Of a stretch of DNA of 64,000 nucleotides, positions 16,439-24,367 are shown piece by piece. Both the position numbers and the translations under genes were made by a program. Each line of letters opens with the position of its first letter. The stretch's first letter is position 1. The stretch is from the NCBI RefSeq assembly GCF_000430545.1, contig NZ_AUMF01000013.1, positions 1 through 64,000 of the forward strand, read 5' to 3'. Source of the stretch: Tenacibaculum ovolyticum DSM 18103. GTDB taxonomy: Bacteria > Bacteroidota > Bacteroidia > Flavobacteriales > Flavobacteriaceae. The notes beneath the pieces are model-generated. The model searched no databases, was not told where the DNA came from, and was given only the letters and a program-made list of their open reading frames with translations.

Positions 16439-17197
16439 CTATATAACCTTAAACTGTGTAACAAAGTCATCTTTAATATCTTTATAACTATTTGTACAAT
16501 ATATATGATTTATAGTTTCTTTTAATTCATCAAAACCATAGTTAAATTGTGCATGCGTCACGTATAAAGAAACATTTAGTGCTCCTTGTTTTTTTAATTC
16601 TTCTGCTAAAAATTTAAACGTCCTGCCTCCATCAGCTAAATCATCAACAATTAAACATTCTTTACCCTTAACATCTCCCTGAATACTTATTATAGGTACT
16701 CCGTTTATTCTTACTTTATTTGATGGTACCAAATCTGCATTTAGTTTTTCAGCTATTTCATGCGTAGTTTTATAAGCGCCTGCATCTGGACTTATTAATA
16801 TTGGATTTCCCATTTTTAGATACGCTTTCTTAACGTACTCAAAATTCTTTAATTCAACCGAATTATTAATTAAAGCTAAACTTATTGAGCTATGTGGATG
16901 CAATATTTCAACACTATCAAAATTTAGTGAATTAATAAACTTGGCTATTACTTTTAAATCGAAAGATTCACCAATATTAAAACGCCTGTCTGATCGCTGC
17001 CCAATTAAACAAGTAATTGTTAATGTTGCTATCGCGTTTTTATTTGTAGCATTTACAGCATTCCATGCTTCTTTTACAGCTGCTATTCTAAATAAATCTT
17101 CGTAAGAATTCCCTCTAATTTTAATATGTAAATCTCCCGCTTCTATAATTTTAGCAGCAACTTGCCCATCTTTAAATTTCTTTATTTCGTATTTCAT
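16439..17197 (-). CDS. Short PRPP-synthetase-like pyrophosphokinase
   Basis: A 252-aa protein of the ribose-phosphate pyrophosphokinase (Prs) family, shorter than the usual 310-320 aa. The PRPP-binding loop is clear: CLIVDDLADGGRTF (about 185-198). Other family segments are ILISPDAGAYKTTHEIAEKL (about 133-152) and SNKVRING. Ordinary Prs makes PRPP from ribose 5-phosphate and ATP. In this operon it sits with a nicotinamide phosphoribosyltransferase, so it either supplies PRPP or acts on ADP-ribose, as described for the Adps enzyme of the NARP1 NAD-reconstitution pathway; the second is my inference. It overlaps the HAD gene by 26 bp, so translation is coupled. Confidence 0.8.
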   Translation of the reverse strand: MKYEIKKFKDGQVAAKIIEAGDLHIKIRGNSYEDLFRIAAVKEAWNAVNATNKNAIATLTITCLIGQRSDRRFNIGESFDLKVIAKFINSLNFDSVEILHPHSSISLALINNSVELKNFEYVKKAYLKMGNPILISPDAGAYKTTHEIAEKLNADLVPSNKVRINGVPIISIQGDVKGKECLIVDDLADGGRTFKFLAEELKKQGALNVSLYVTHAQFNYGFDELKETINHIYCTNSYKDIKDDFVTQFKVI

Positions 17198-17576
17198 CTA
17201 TCAATCTTTTTAAGTTTGCATATGCTTCGTTTAAACCAGCCCTATCATCTAATAAAATGTTGTAATATGGTTTTCGTGTATTCATTAACGGATTCTCATT
17301 TATTAAATCATACGGTATTTTTCTGTTTTCTAAATCTACTTTTACCCTATCTAAATCTGTCCCTTCATTTGCTGTAAACAAAATCATAGTAAATCCCAAA
17401 GATTTACAGTCTTGTAACAATTTAATTATTGTTGTAAAATCAATCCCTATATTATGATAATCGAATACCGTATTATCATAATCAAATGCTACAAAAAGGC
17501 TTTTGTGTGTTATATAATCAGTTTTTAATCGATTATAAAAATCAAATTCTAATACATCCATTTCTTCTTTTATCAT
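17172..17576 (-). CDS. HAD-superfamily phosphatase, small
   Basis: A protein of about 134 aa with HAD motif I FDYDNTVFDY (both catalytic Asp), motif II ILFTANEG and a later acidic motif NILLDDRAGLN, so all HAD motifs appear present without a cap domain. The substrate is probably a small phosphorylated metabolite; within this operon a nucleotide or phosphoribose is plausible. Starts possible on this strand are 17591, 17576 and 17561; 17576 was chosen to lessen overlap with the upstream gene, which ends at 17542. Confidence 0.7.
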   Translation of the reverse strand: MIKEEMDVLEFDFYNRLKTDYITHKSLFVAFDYDNTVFDYHNIGIDFTTIIKLLQDCKSLGFTMILFTANEGTDLDRVKVDLENRKIPYDLINENPLMNTRKPYYNILLDDRAGLNEAYANLKRLIDEIRNKEI

Positions 17577-18558
17577 TAAAATTGTTTGCAATTTCCTCTA
17601 GATAAGCGCTATTTTCAATATTATTTATCATAAACGAAGGAATTTCTTTTAAACCAAATCTCCCAGCCATAATACCAGCTGTAATTGATGCAATAGAATC
17701 TACATCGCCACCCAATAAAACAGCTTTTTTTAATGCATCAAAAGCATTTGTGGCATTTTTAAGAATATAAAGAACTGCACCTGTTGTAAATTTTGAATCT
17801 GAAGGAACTCCATTTATCCCTGGTAAAAAATAAGGAGCTTCTATTGGCTGATTACCACATAAAACAGTTAATTCTTCAGCGCTTAAATTTTCATAAACTC
17901 CTATTCTATTTACTTCTTCCAAATAGCTTTTATATTCATCGTTTAATATTACCTTATCAAAGCAATACTCTATAATATTTGCTGGATCACCTTTTTTAAC
18001 GAGTATATACTCTGATGCTCTGGCAATACATTGGCTTGATAATATTGCGTTTATATTTGGGTGTGTAGCATTTGCATTTATTAAAGCATATTCATTTATT
18101 AAATTATCATTTAATAATCCCAAAAAAACAGCTCTCATTGCAGGAGCATTACCGGGGTTTGGTCTATCTCTCTGAAAATCTCGAACTTCTTCGATTGTTT
18201 TATCTCCTGAATAATACCAACTCATAGATCCATGACCGTTTCTTCCGTGCCCTTTAATTTCTATTCCTTTATCATATTCTTCTTTCCATTTTCGAACTAA
18301 TAAATCTTCCGAAAATGGTTCTTTAGATATCAGGGCATTGATTAATCCAATAGTCATTTCTGTGTCATCAGTATAATCCCATTCTTTATAATTTTTAGTG
18401 AAAATTTCCTTTTTCTCTTTAGCTACTTTTATCTGACCTCTAGCATTTACGAATCTAGAAAAATCAACATGCTCTCTTATCCAATTCCTATCCTGAAATT
18501 CTACACCTGCACCAAACGCATCACCAATAGCTGTACCAATAAGTATTTCCTTTATCAT
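17542..18558 (-). CDS. ADP-ribosylglycohydrolase (DraG/ARH family)
   Basis: A 338-aa cytosolic enzyme expected to remove ADP-ribose from proteins or small molecules using two Mg ions. The family metal motifs are in place: GTAIGDAFGAGVEF (about 8-21), DYTDDTEMTIGLINAL (about 61-76), NATHPN (about 162-167) and GGDVDSIASITAGIMAGR (near 284-301). It lies 10 bp after the NADAR remnant and overlaps the HAD gene. In an NAD-salvage operon it would return ADP-ribose, which fits a system that repairs ADP-ribosylation or recycles NAD fragments. Confidence 0.88.
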   Translation of the reverse strand: MIKEILIGTAIGDAFGAGVEFQDRNWIREHVDFSRFVNARGQIKVAKEKKEIFTKNYKEWDYTDDTEMTIGLINALISKEPFSEDLLVRKWKEEYDKGIEIKGHGRNGHGSMSWYYSGDKTIEEVRDFQRDRPNPGNAPAMRAVFLGLLNDNLINEYALINANATHPNINAILSSQCIARASEYILVKKGDPANIIEYCFDKVILNDEYKSYLEEVNRIGVYENLSAEELTVLCGNQPIEAPYFLPGINGVPSDSKFTTGAVLYILKNATNAFDALKKAVLLGGDVDSIASITAGIMAGRFGLKEIPSFMINNIENSAYLEEIANNFNDKRRNGCIRI

Positions 18559-18568
18559 AAAGGTTATA

Positions 18569-19098
18569 TTATATTTCTTCTCTTAATAAATCACGAACTT
18601 TCATTAATGCATACCCTAGTAAATTTTCCCCTTTCCATTTGGCTGGATTTTCTGAATTCTCATCAGTCGCAAGCATCCCAATTCCCCAAATAGCATCATA
18701 AGGACTTGCTTCAACAATAATTCTATCATTAGTACTTAAAAGAAATTCACTTAATTTGTTATTCTGCTTGAACTTCAAATAATTCCCTCTTACAACGATA
18801 TCAAATTTGTTTTCGTTCCAAACCTCTTTCCTAATTTTTTTACTTCACCTGCTGAATTACTTTTTAATATTTTAAGTAAAATTTCTTCATCTTTAAATAA
18901 TCTTGCTTTTTCAGCCATCATCCAATGTTCAGCTGTTTTATAAACATCTCCATCATGTTCAAAACATATTTCAAACCACTGACTGAAACATGATTTTCCT
19001 ATTTCTCCATTTTTTTGTGGTTGATGTCCCCAGAAATAAATGAATTTTACACGTTCATTATTAACCTTTTCATTAGCCCATTTATTATTATATTTCAT
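18569..19098 (-). pseudogene. NADAR-family (YbiA-like) gene broken by a small internal deletion
   Basis: The first frame (19098-18790) gives an N-terminal NADAR part with FIYFWGHQ and YKTAEHWMMAEKARLF, ending KKLGKRFGTKTNLISL. The second frame continues with EVWNENKFDIVVRGN and includes LVEASPYDxIWGIGM-like residues (IIVEASPYDAIWGIGM), ending at 18569. The join at about 18825 lacks a few residues that relatives have between KKLG and EVW (roughly xVxNFD, from memory). This points to a deletion of 3n+1 bases rather than a single miscalled base. NADAR proteins act on ADP-ribose linked to nucleobases or intermediates. The family is clear, but the protein is probably non-functional. Confidence 0.8.
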
Positions 19099-19100
19099 TT

Positions 19101-20555
19101 TTATATTTTTTTATTGATTTGTTCTCTAACATCTTGTAATGTTACCTCATTTAAAAAGGCACCGTCTTTATATATGATTTGTAACTCACCTTGCTCCTCC
19201 TCTTCAACAGAAGCTTGATCTATTAAAACATATTCATTATCAACCAAATCTACTTTTACCAACCCTTTTGCCGATTTCTTTATTCCGTCATCTGTAATTG
19301 GGTCTTTAAAAATTTCTCTTCGTTCACCATTAACAACAACAGATGTTGCTTTCATTGCAAATCCAAAAGTATCTCTTGTATTAAATTGGTAGGTAAAAGA
19401 ACCAATACCTAAAACAACATTTGTTGATGCAAATCCTTTATCGTGTAATCTTTTACATATTTGTTCAGCTCTTTCTGTGGTTATACTATCGCCATAAATA
19501 GCACCAATATGTGCATCTAAAACTTTAAAACCTTCTTTATTTACGGTACCTCCAAAAATATCCCAAAGTAATTCTACTACTCCTTTTTCTTGTGGTGTTG
19601 TTCCGTTTATACTTTTATTCTCTCCACAAATAATGTCTACAGGATCTCCACTATCAGGTCTTATTACCAACTTACCATCTCTAGATAAAACTTCTTCTTT
19701 TAATTTTGGTAAATAATCAGTAAGCACTTTCCATAAATCCCAAGTATCACTTACTACAGATAATATTCCTGTTGGATATGTATTCATTAATGCTCTAAAT
19801 GTACCTATTTCATCATCTTTTGTTCCGGCACACATTACAGAATGTTCTGTTGCATTTACAGATCCAACTACAAATCCTTTTGCATTGTAATATTTACGCA
19901 ATCCACTAATAACAGGAAGCGTGTCTGACCCCATAAAAACACTTGCATGTCCCATACCTGAAGATAAAGCACTTTGTAAACCTCCCATTCCTCTCATTGA
20001 AAAATCGTGTCCTTGAAAATCAATAAAAGCAACATTTTCGCTATCGGTTAATAATGCCCACTTTTTAAAGATTCGTTTATATAAAATTGCTATTGTAGCC
20101 GATGTCATTGGTTGCCATAGCATGGTAGATAATATAGTTTCTAAAAAATTAGTAATCCAATAAAAATCTTTGTGTGTATTTACAACAGTAAGCATAGGTA
20201 CTCTAATTGGCACCTCTACGCCTTCTGGTAATGATTTAACTTGTATTGGTAAATATTGTAAATCATGTAATTGTTCGTAATGAGTTACATCATATTCAGC
20301 TCCTAGGTATAAAGAAAGTTCTTCTTTGATTTCGTTACAAACTTCTTCTTTATTTTTAGAAAAGAAATTATCTTTAAAATAATCGTGTAACCATTTAATA
20401 ACATATTGCTGCCCGAAAGAAACAACTTTATCACATCCTTTAGGTGCATATTTATTACTTCTTGGTGTCCAATTAGAATAAACTTCTTTTGTTCCTTTTG
20501 GGTATTGTTGGTGATGTCCTGTTTTATAACCGTCGGTTAATAATAATCCATTCAT
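19101..20555 (-). CDS. nadV: Nicotinamide phosphoribosyltransferase
   Basis: A 484-aa NAMPT enzyme: nicotinamide plus PRPP gives NMN for NAD salvage. It starts MNGLLLTDGYKTGHHQQYP, the usual family N-terminus (substrate-binding DGYK). Further family stretches are GGLQSALSSGMGHASVFMGSD, VNATEHSVMCAG, VVSDTWDLWK, VIRPDSGDPVD and GIGSFTYQFNTRD. A longer frame to 20645 would add 30 residues across the operator region, so the internal ATG at 20555 is preferred. It ends 3 bp before the NADAR gene and leads the NAD operon. If the Prs-like partner makes a pyrophosphorylated ADP-ribose, this enzyme could be a Namat-type one (inference). Confidence 0.93.
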   Translation of the reverse strand: MNGLLLTDGYKTGHHQQYPKGTKEVYSNWTPRSNKYAPKGCDKVVSFGQQYVIKWLHDYFKDNFFSKNKEEVCNEIKEELSLYLGAEYDVTHYEQLHDLQYLPIQVKSLPEGVEVPIRVPMLTVVNTHKDFYWITNFLETILSTMLWQPMTSATIAILYKRIFKKWALLTDSENVAFIDFQGHDFSMRGMGGLQSALSSGMGHASVFMGSDTLPVISGLRKYYNAKGFVVGSVNATEHSVMCAGTKDDEIGTFRALMNTYPTGILSVVSDTWDLWKVLTDYLPKLKEEVLSRDGKLVIRPDSGDPVDIICGENKSINGTTPQEKGVVELLWDIFGGTVNKEGFKVLDAHIGAIYGDSITTERAEQICKRLHDKGFASTNVVLGIGSFTYQFNTRDTFGFAMKATSVVVNGERREIFKDPITDDGIKKSAKGLVKVDLVDNEYVLIDQASVEEEEQGELQIIYKDGAFLNEVTLQDVREQINKKI

Positions 20556-20570
20556 AGAAATAATGTTTTT

Positions 20571-20593
20571 ATTTGCGTTGTTATGACGCAAAT
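20571..20593. promoter_or_regulatory. Operator-like palindrome 1 before nadV
   Basis: ATTTGCGT (20571-20578) and ACGCAAAT (20586-20593) form a perfect 8-bp inverted repeat with a 7-bp spacer, 16 bp before the nadV start. On the minus strand it overlaps TATATTTG (20596-20589), a TAnnTTTG -7 element, so protein binding would block transcription. The likely binder is the adjacent NrtR-like regulator. Confidence 0.7.
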
Positions 20594-20624
20594 ATATAAT
20601 GTATTTTAATTTTAAACTAATTTT

Positions 20625-20647
20625 ATTTGCGTTATTTACACACAAAT
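20625..20647. promoter_or_regulatory. Operator-like palindrome 2 before nadV
   Basis: ATTTGCGT (20625-20632) and ACACAAAT (20640-20647) repeat palindrome 1 with the same 7-bp spacer and one mismatch, 54 bp away (about five helical turns). It lies just after the regulator gene end and suggests co-operative binding. Confidence 0.6.
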
Positions 20648-20672
20648 AACATAAACCACTATAAACAAGTGA

Positions 20673-21350
20673 TTAAATTTCAAAAACAATCCCTTCTTTT
20701 TTAAGTTGAAAGTATCTTTTTTTATTAAACTGGAATAAGTTTGCGGGTCTACCAGAACCTTTAGATACTTTTTCATCGAGTTCGTCAAGTACATTTAAAC
20801 CAATAATCTTCTTCCTAAAATTTCTTCTATCAACAGCTCTTCCTAAAAGAGTTGTGTATAATTTTTCTAAATCTGAAAACGGAAACTTTGCATCAAGTAA
20901 TTCAAAACCTAAAGGTTCATAAGTAATTTTCCCTTGTAATCTTTCTATAGCCGCTTTCAGTATTTCTTTATGATCAAAAGATAAATCTGGTAATTCGTTA
21001 ATATTAAACCACTCTGCTTGCTCGGCATCAGTTGATGCCTGTACTCTAAATTCATTAGGGCGTACTAATCCAAAGTAAGCAACAGATACTACTCTTCCTC
21101 TAGGATCTCTATCTGGTAATCCAAATGTATATAACTGCTCTAAATAATTAATCTTTACCCCTGTTTCTTCTTTAAGCTCCCTCTCCACAGCTTCTTCTAA
21201 TGATTCCGTATTTAAAACAAAACCACCAGGTATCGCCCATTTACCTTTAAAAGGTTGGTATTTTCTTTTAATAAGTAATATTGATATAACACCTGCTTCA
21301 TAACCAAAGACAACTGCATCTACTGATAGTTTTATAGATTGCTCACTCAT
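20673..21350 (-). CDS. NrtR-like Nudix transcriptional regulator of NAD metabolism
   Basis: A 225-aa protein. Residues about 10-140 are a Nudix domain with a Nudix box matching GGFVLNTESLEEAVERELKE followed by ETG (key Glu residues retained). The C-terminal part (about 150-225) is a winged helix that would bind DNA. NrtR proteins sense ADP-ribose or related NAD products and repress NAD salvage genes. The position directly upstream of nadV, with paired palindromes between them, fits this. The Nudix box looks intact, so residual hydrolase activity is possible. MSEQSIKLSVDAVV is taken as start; MYKLHIY adds seven residues. Confidence 0.85.
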   Translation of the reverse strand: MSEQSIKLSVDAVVFGYEAGVISILLIKRKYQPFKGKWAIPGGFVLNTESLEEAVERELKEETGVKINYLEQLYTFGLPDRDPRGRVVSVAYFGLVRPNEFRVQASTDAEQAEWFNINELPDLSFDHKEILKAAIERLQGKITYEPLGFELLDAKFPFSDLEKLYTTLLGRAVDRRNFRKKIIGLNVLDELDEKVSKGSGRPANLFQFNKKRYFQLKKEGIVFEI

Positions 21351-21355
21351 ATATA

Positions 21356-21372
21356 TGTGTAGTTTATACACA
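21356..21372. promoter_or_regulatory. Inverted repeat before the NrtR-like gene
   Basis: TGTGTA (21356-21361) and TACACA (21367-21372) are inverted repeats with a 5-bp spacer, immediately before the likely start codon at 21350. They share TACACA/ACAAA-like sequence with palindrome 2 at 20625-20647, so it may be an autoregulatory site. Confidence 0.4.
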
Positions 21373-21385
21373 AAAATAGTTAAAT

Positions 21386-22660
21386 TTATGCTCTCAACAA
21401 ATGATTACCTATCGCACACTGTAAACAATGTTTTTCTGTGCAATAATTATTTTTAAGTTCTAATAAAGCTTGGCTATCAAAAGCGCTGGTTACATCAATT
21501 TTTAAATCAGAAAATTTATCAATAATTGAATTCTTTTCTGGTTTAATTTGCTTAATTAATTTAAAAAAGTCTTCTTCATTAACTTCTTCTCCCTTACTTT
21601 GTTTGTATACAAATTGTAAAGGTATAATCGTATTTATAAGTAATAAATCAACAAATGATTTTGTGAGTTTTTTCAATGTTTTTTTTGATTCTGTCTCAAA
21701 CGTATAATGTTCTTTCCAAAAATCATTTACTTCAACTGAAAATAACTTATAAAAATCTTCTATTTTGCTCAATTGCATTAATTTTGAAAACAAATTTTGA
21801 TGTTTATGAAACAATGCCACTAACTGAGCAATTCGAATGGTCGGAAAATTTGTGGGGCGCATTCTAAAAAACTGAAATAAATTATTTGCAATGGGTTCTA
21901 GATCGTGTTTATGCATTAAGTAATCATACTCTTTTTTTAATTGAATGAAGTATTCATTTTCAACATCCTTTTCTAAAAAACCTGCTTGACCAAATAATAA
22001 AGCAGAAAGCTCCTGTTCGTTAAAGCAAACTTTTCTTAGAGTAGAAAAACTAAACGATTGCACTAATTGTAAAAAAGCGTCTCCATTTATTTTTAATCCA
22101 AAATTTTTAGCTAATAATTGAAATAATACAGCTTCATAATCATTATTTGAGCGCGATAATAATTCTTTTATTAAAACTGATTTATTTTCTAACCGTTCTA
22201 GGTACAATCGCTCTAACCAATTACCCATTAAAAATGAATCAACATTAATTATCTCCTTTTCACAAGGAATCCAACGTAATGTTTTAGAAAATAAATTTTG
22301 ATAATTACCCAATAAATCTTCATTAACTAAACTCTTTAACTGAAGCGTTGGCATAGGTTTATTATTTTTCATAAATACTTCACAATCATGCTGCCAAACT
22401 ATATGCAAAATTACAGCATCATAATTCTTATCTTGTTCGTGTTTATGCGCATACCAATCGGAAGAATTAATATGAATTTCAATATTACCAACCCATAGTT
22501 GATCGTTTATTTTTAACTGAGCATTTAAAAAATCAGGGCCAGCATTTGTATTACGAACACCAGCTTTAACTATCTGAATAGTTTCATTTAATTCAGATTT
22601 CAAATTATTTACATCAAACAATTTGTATTGCCACATAAAATGTAGAAATTCTTCTTTCAT
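21386..22660 (-). CDS. DUF2851 family protein
   Basis: A 424-aa cytosolic protein matching the DUF2851 family, widespread in Bacteroidota: MKEEFLHFMWQYKLF start, RNTNAGPDFLNAQLKI, WVGNIEIHINSSDWYAHKH (about 55-75) and YDAVILHIVWQHDCEV. The N-terminal region resembles PD-(D/E)xK-like folds, with acidic and His residues clustered (inference). The C-terminus has a Cys cluster CTEKHCLQCAIGNHLL that could bind metal. Function is unknown. It is followed 13 bp later by the NrtR-like gene's upstream region, on the same strand. Confidence 0.8.
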   Translation of the reverse strand: MKEEFLHFMWQYKLFDVNNLKSELNETIQIVKAGVRNTNAGPDFLNAQLKINDQLWVGNIEIHINSSDWYAHKHEQDKNYDAVILHIVWQHDCEVFMKNNKPMPTLQLKSLVNEDLLGNYQNLFSKTLRWIPCEKEIINVDSFLMGNWLERLYLERLENKSVLIKELLSRSNNDYEAVLFQLLAKNFGLKINGDAFLQLVQSFSFSTLRKVCFNEQELSALLFGQAGFLEKDVENEYFIQLKKEYDYLMHKHDLEPIANNLFQFFRMRPTNFPTIRIAQLVALFHKHQNLFSKLMQLSKIEDFYKLFSVEVNDFWKEHYTFETESKKTLKKLTKSFVDLLLINTIIPLQFVYKQSKGEEVNEEDFFKLIKQIKPEKNSIIDKFSDLKIDVTSAFDSQALLELKNNYCTEKHCLQCAIGNHLLRA

Positions 22661-22697
22661 AACCGTAAATTAGCAATTATTTTACGACTATCAAGAT

Positions 22698-23525
22698 ATG
22701 AAAAATATTTACAAATCACTTTTTATCAGCGGATTTCCCGTTTTTTCTTTAATTATTTTTATAAAAACAATTATAAATATTGATTTTAATATCAATGAAA
22801 TAGGACTCTTAATTTTATCTCTTACTGTTATTGTTTTCTTTTCAATGTTATTTATAAAACCAGTAGCTAGAACAACGAAAAATTTACAATTCTACTCAAC
22901 CTTTATTGTTATCGGTTTTGCTTTAAATCTTTTTAATTTCGAACAAAAATCGCTTCTTATAGCAGTAATTTTAACTTTAGGCTGGTTAGCTTATTTAACT
23001 TGGTACTCTTCTTTTAATTTTAGAAATACTTCAATTTTAGATCTAGGAAAAACACTTCCTAATTTTACTCTTAAGAATAACCAAGAAGAAGATATCTCAA
23101 TAGATAATTTATCTGGAGATTTTAATATATTCATTTTTTACCGCGGTAATTGGTGTCCGCTTTGCATGGCTCAAATACAAGAAGTTGTAAATCAGTATAA
23201 GGAATTAGAAAAAAGAAATACCAATATGGTTTTAATAAGTTCTCAACCTCACAAATTCACTGAAAATTTGGCAAAAAAACATAAAGTTCCTTTTCATTTT
23301 TTAGTAGACAACGATAACATTGTTGCGAAACAACTTGGTATTCTTCATAAAAACGGATTACCCGCAGGTTTTCAAGTTTTTGGTTATGAAGCTGATGTTA
23401 TTTTACCAACTGTTCTTATTACCGATAAAAACAATAAAATTATTTTTGCTGATTTAACCGATAATTACCGAGTACGACCAGAACCAGAGACTTTCATTAA
23501 AGTTATAGACAACTATAACAATTAA
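22698..23525 (+). CDS. Membrane-anchored peroxiredoxin/thioredoxin-like protein
   Basis: A 275-aa protein. The first 110 residues hold about four transmembrane helices (SLIIFIKTIINI, ILSLTVIVFFSMLFI, FYSTFIVIGFALNLF, LLIAVILTLGWLAYL). Residues 112-275 are an AhpC/TSA redoxin domain with FYRGNWCPLCMAQIQE (about 149-164), in which both Cys of a CxxC-like site are present. This probably reduces peroxides or protein disulfides at the membrane. It is divergent from the DUF2851 gene with only 37 bp between starts. Confidence 0.8.
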   Translation: MKNIYKSLFISGFPVFSLIIFIKTIINIDFNINEIGLLILSLTVIVFFSMLFIKPVARTTKNLQFYSTFIVIGFALNLFNFEQKSLLIAVILTLGWLAYLTWYSSFNFRNTSILDLGKTLPNFTLKNNQEEDISIDNLSGDFNIFIFYRGNWCPLCMAQIQEVVNQYKELEKRNTNMVLISSQPHKFTENLAKKHKVPFHFLVDNDNIVAKQLGILHKNGLPAGFQVFGYEADVILPTVLITDKNNKIIFADLTDNYRVRPEPETFIKVIDNYNN

Positions 23526-23582
23526 ATTTATTACCATAAGTTTTTAAAATAGTTAAACATTAATTTTTCTTAAAAGCAATTG

Positions 23583-23590
23583 TAGTTTTG
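23583..23590 (+). promoter_or_regulatory. -7 promoter element before the nitroreductase gene
   Basis: TAGTTTTG fits TAnnTTTG and lies 24 bp before the ATG at 23615. Confidence 0.5.
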
Positions 23591-23614
23591 CTTTATAAAT
23601 AATATAATAATAAA

Positions 23615-24244
23615 ATGAATAGTATAGAAAGTTTACAATGGCGTTATGCTGTTAAAAAATTCGACGAAAATAAATCACTCTCAGAAACACAAATAAATAC
23701 ACTAAAAGAAGCTTTTAATTTAACGGCTACTTCTTACGGATTGCAACCTGTTAAAATGCTGGTAATTAAGAATAAAGAAATTCAACAAAAATTAGTTGAA
23801 CATTCTTGGAATCAACCACAAGTATTACAAGCTTCACATGTATTAGTGTTATGTATACCTAAAGAATACGGTACAAAAGATGTTGATAATTATTTCTCAT
23901 TAGTAAAAGCTACTAGAAATACTGCTGATGAAATTTTAAATCCTTTTAAAGAAATGCTTACTTCGTCTATCGGAAGTAAATCGTCTGAAGAATTAAAGGT
24001 TTGGAATAAAAACCAAGCATATATCGCTTTAGGTAATTTAATGACAGTTGCTGCAAACGAACAAATAGATTCGTGCCCTATGGAAGGATTTGTTCCTGAA
24101 AAATATGATGAAATTTTAGAATTAGATCAACATAACTTAACATCTGTTTTAGTATTACCTGTTGGTTTTAGAGCTGAAGATGACTATATGAAAGATTTAA
24201 TAAAAGTTCGTAAAAAAACGGAAGAAGTTATTATTGAATTTTAA
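23615..24244 (+). CDS. NAD(P)H-dependent nitroreductase-family oxidoreductase
   Basis: A 209-aa FMN enzyme of the nitroreductase (NfsB) family. It begins MNSIESLQWRYAVKKFDENK (the RYAVKKFD motif binds FMN phosphate) and has TATSYGLQPVKMLVI, AYIALGNLMTVAANE and GFRAEDDYMKDLIKVRKK, all typical positions. It transfers two electrons from NAD(P)H to quinones, nitro compounds or dihydropteridine-like substrates. It is a single gene followed by a palindromic repeat. Confidence 0.88.
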   Translation: MNSIESLQWRYAVKKFDENKSLSETQINTLKEAFNLTATSYGLQPVKMLVIKNKEIQQKLVEHSWNQPQVLQASHVLVLCIPKEYGTKDVDNYFSLVKATRNTADEILNPFKEMLTSSIGSKSSEELKVWNKNQAYIALGNLMTVAANEQIDSCPMEGFVPEKYDEILELDQHNLTSVLVLPVGFRAEDDYMKDLIKVRKKTEEVIIEF

Positions 24245-24251
24245 TACTCTT

Positions 24252-24299
24252 TGTCAGTTTGAGCAGCGTAAAAAAATCTCAACTCAGCTCAAACTGACA
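24252..24299. repeat. TGTCAGTTTGAGC palindromic repeat
   Basis: TGTCAGTTTGAGC (24252-24264) and GCTCAAACTGACA (24287-24299) form a perfect 13-bp inverted repeat with a 22-bp loop. It resembles small dispersed palindromes common in flavobacterial intergenic DNA (from memory), and may also stop transcription. Confidence 0.7.
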
Positions 24300-24367
24300 T
24301 TTATTAAACTTATTACATTTAATTTATAATTACAAATTAGTACATTCGTAATTCATAATTAAACTGT

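Noticed and set aside
20556..20645. N-terminal extension of nadV
   Set aside because: It would translate the operator region and adds residues unlike other NAMPT proteins, which start near LLLTDGYK.
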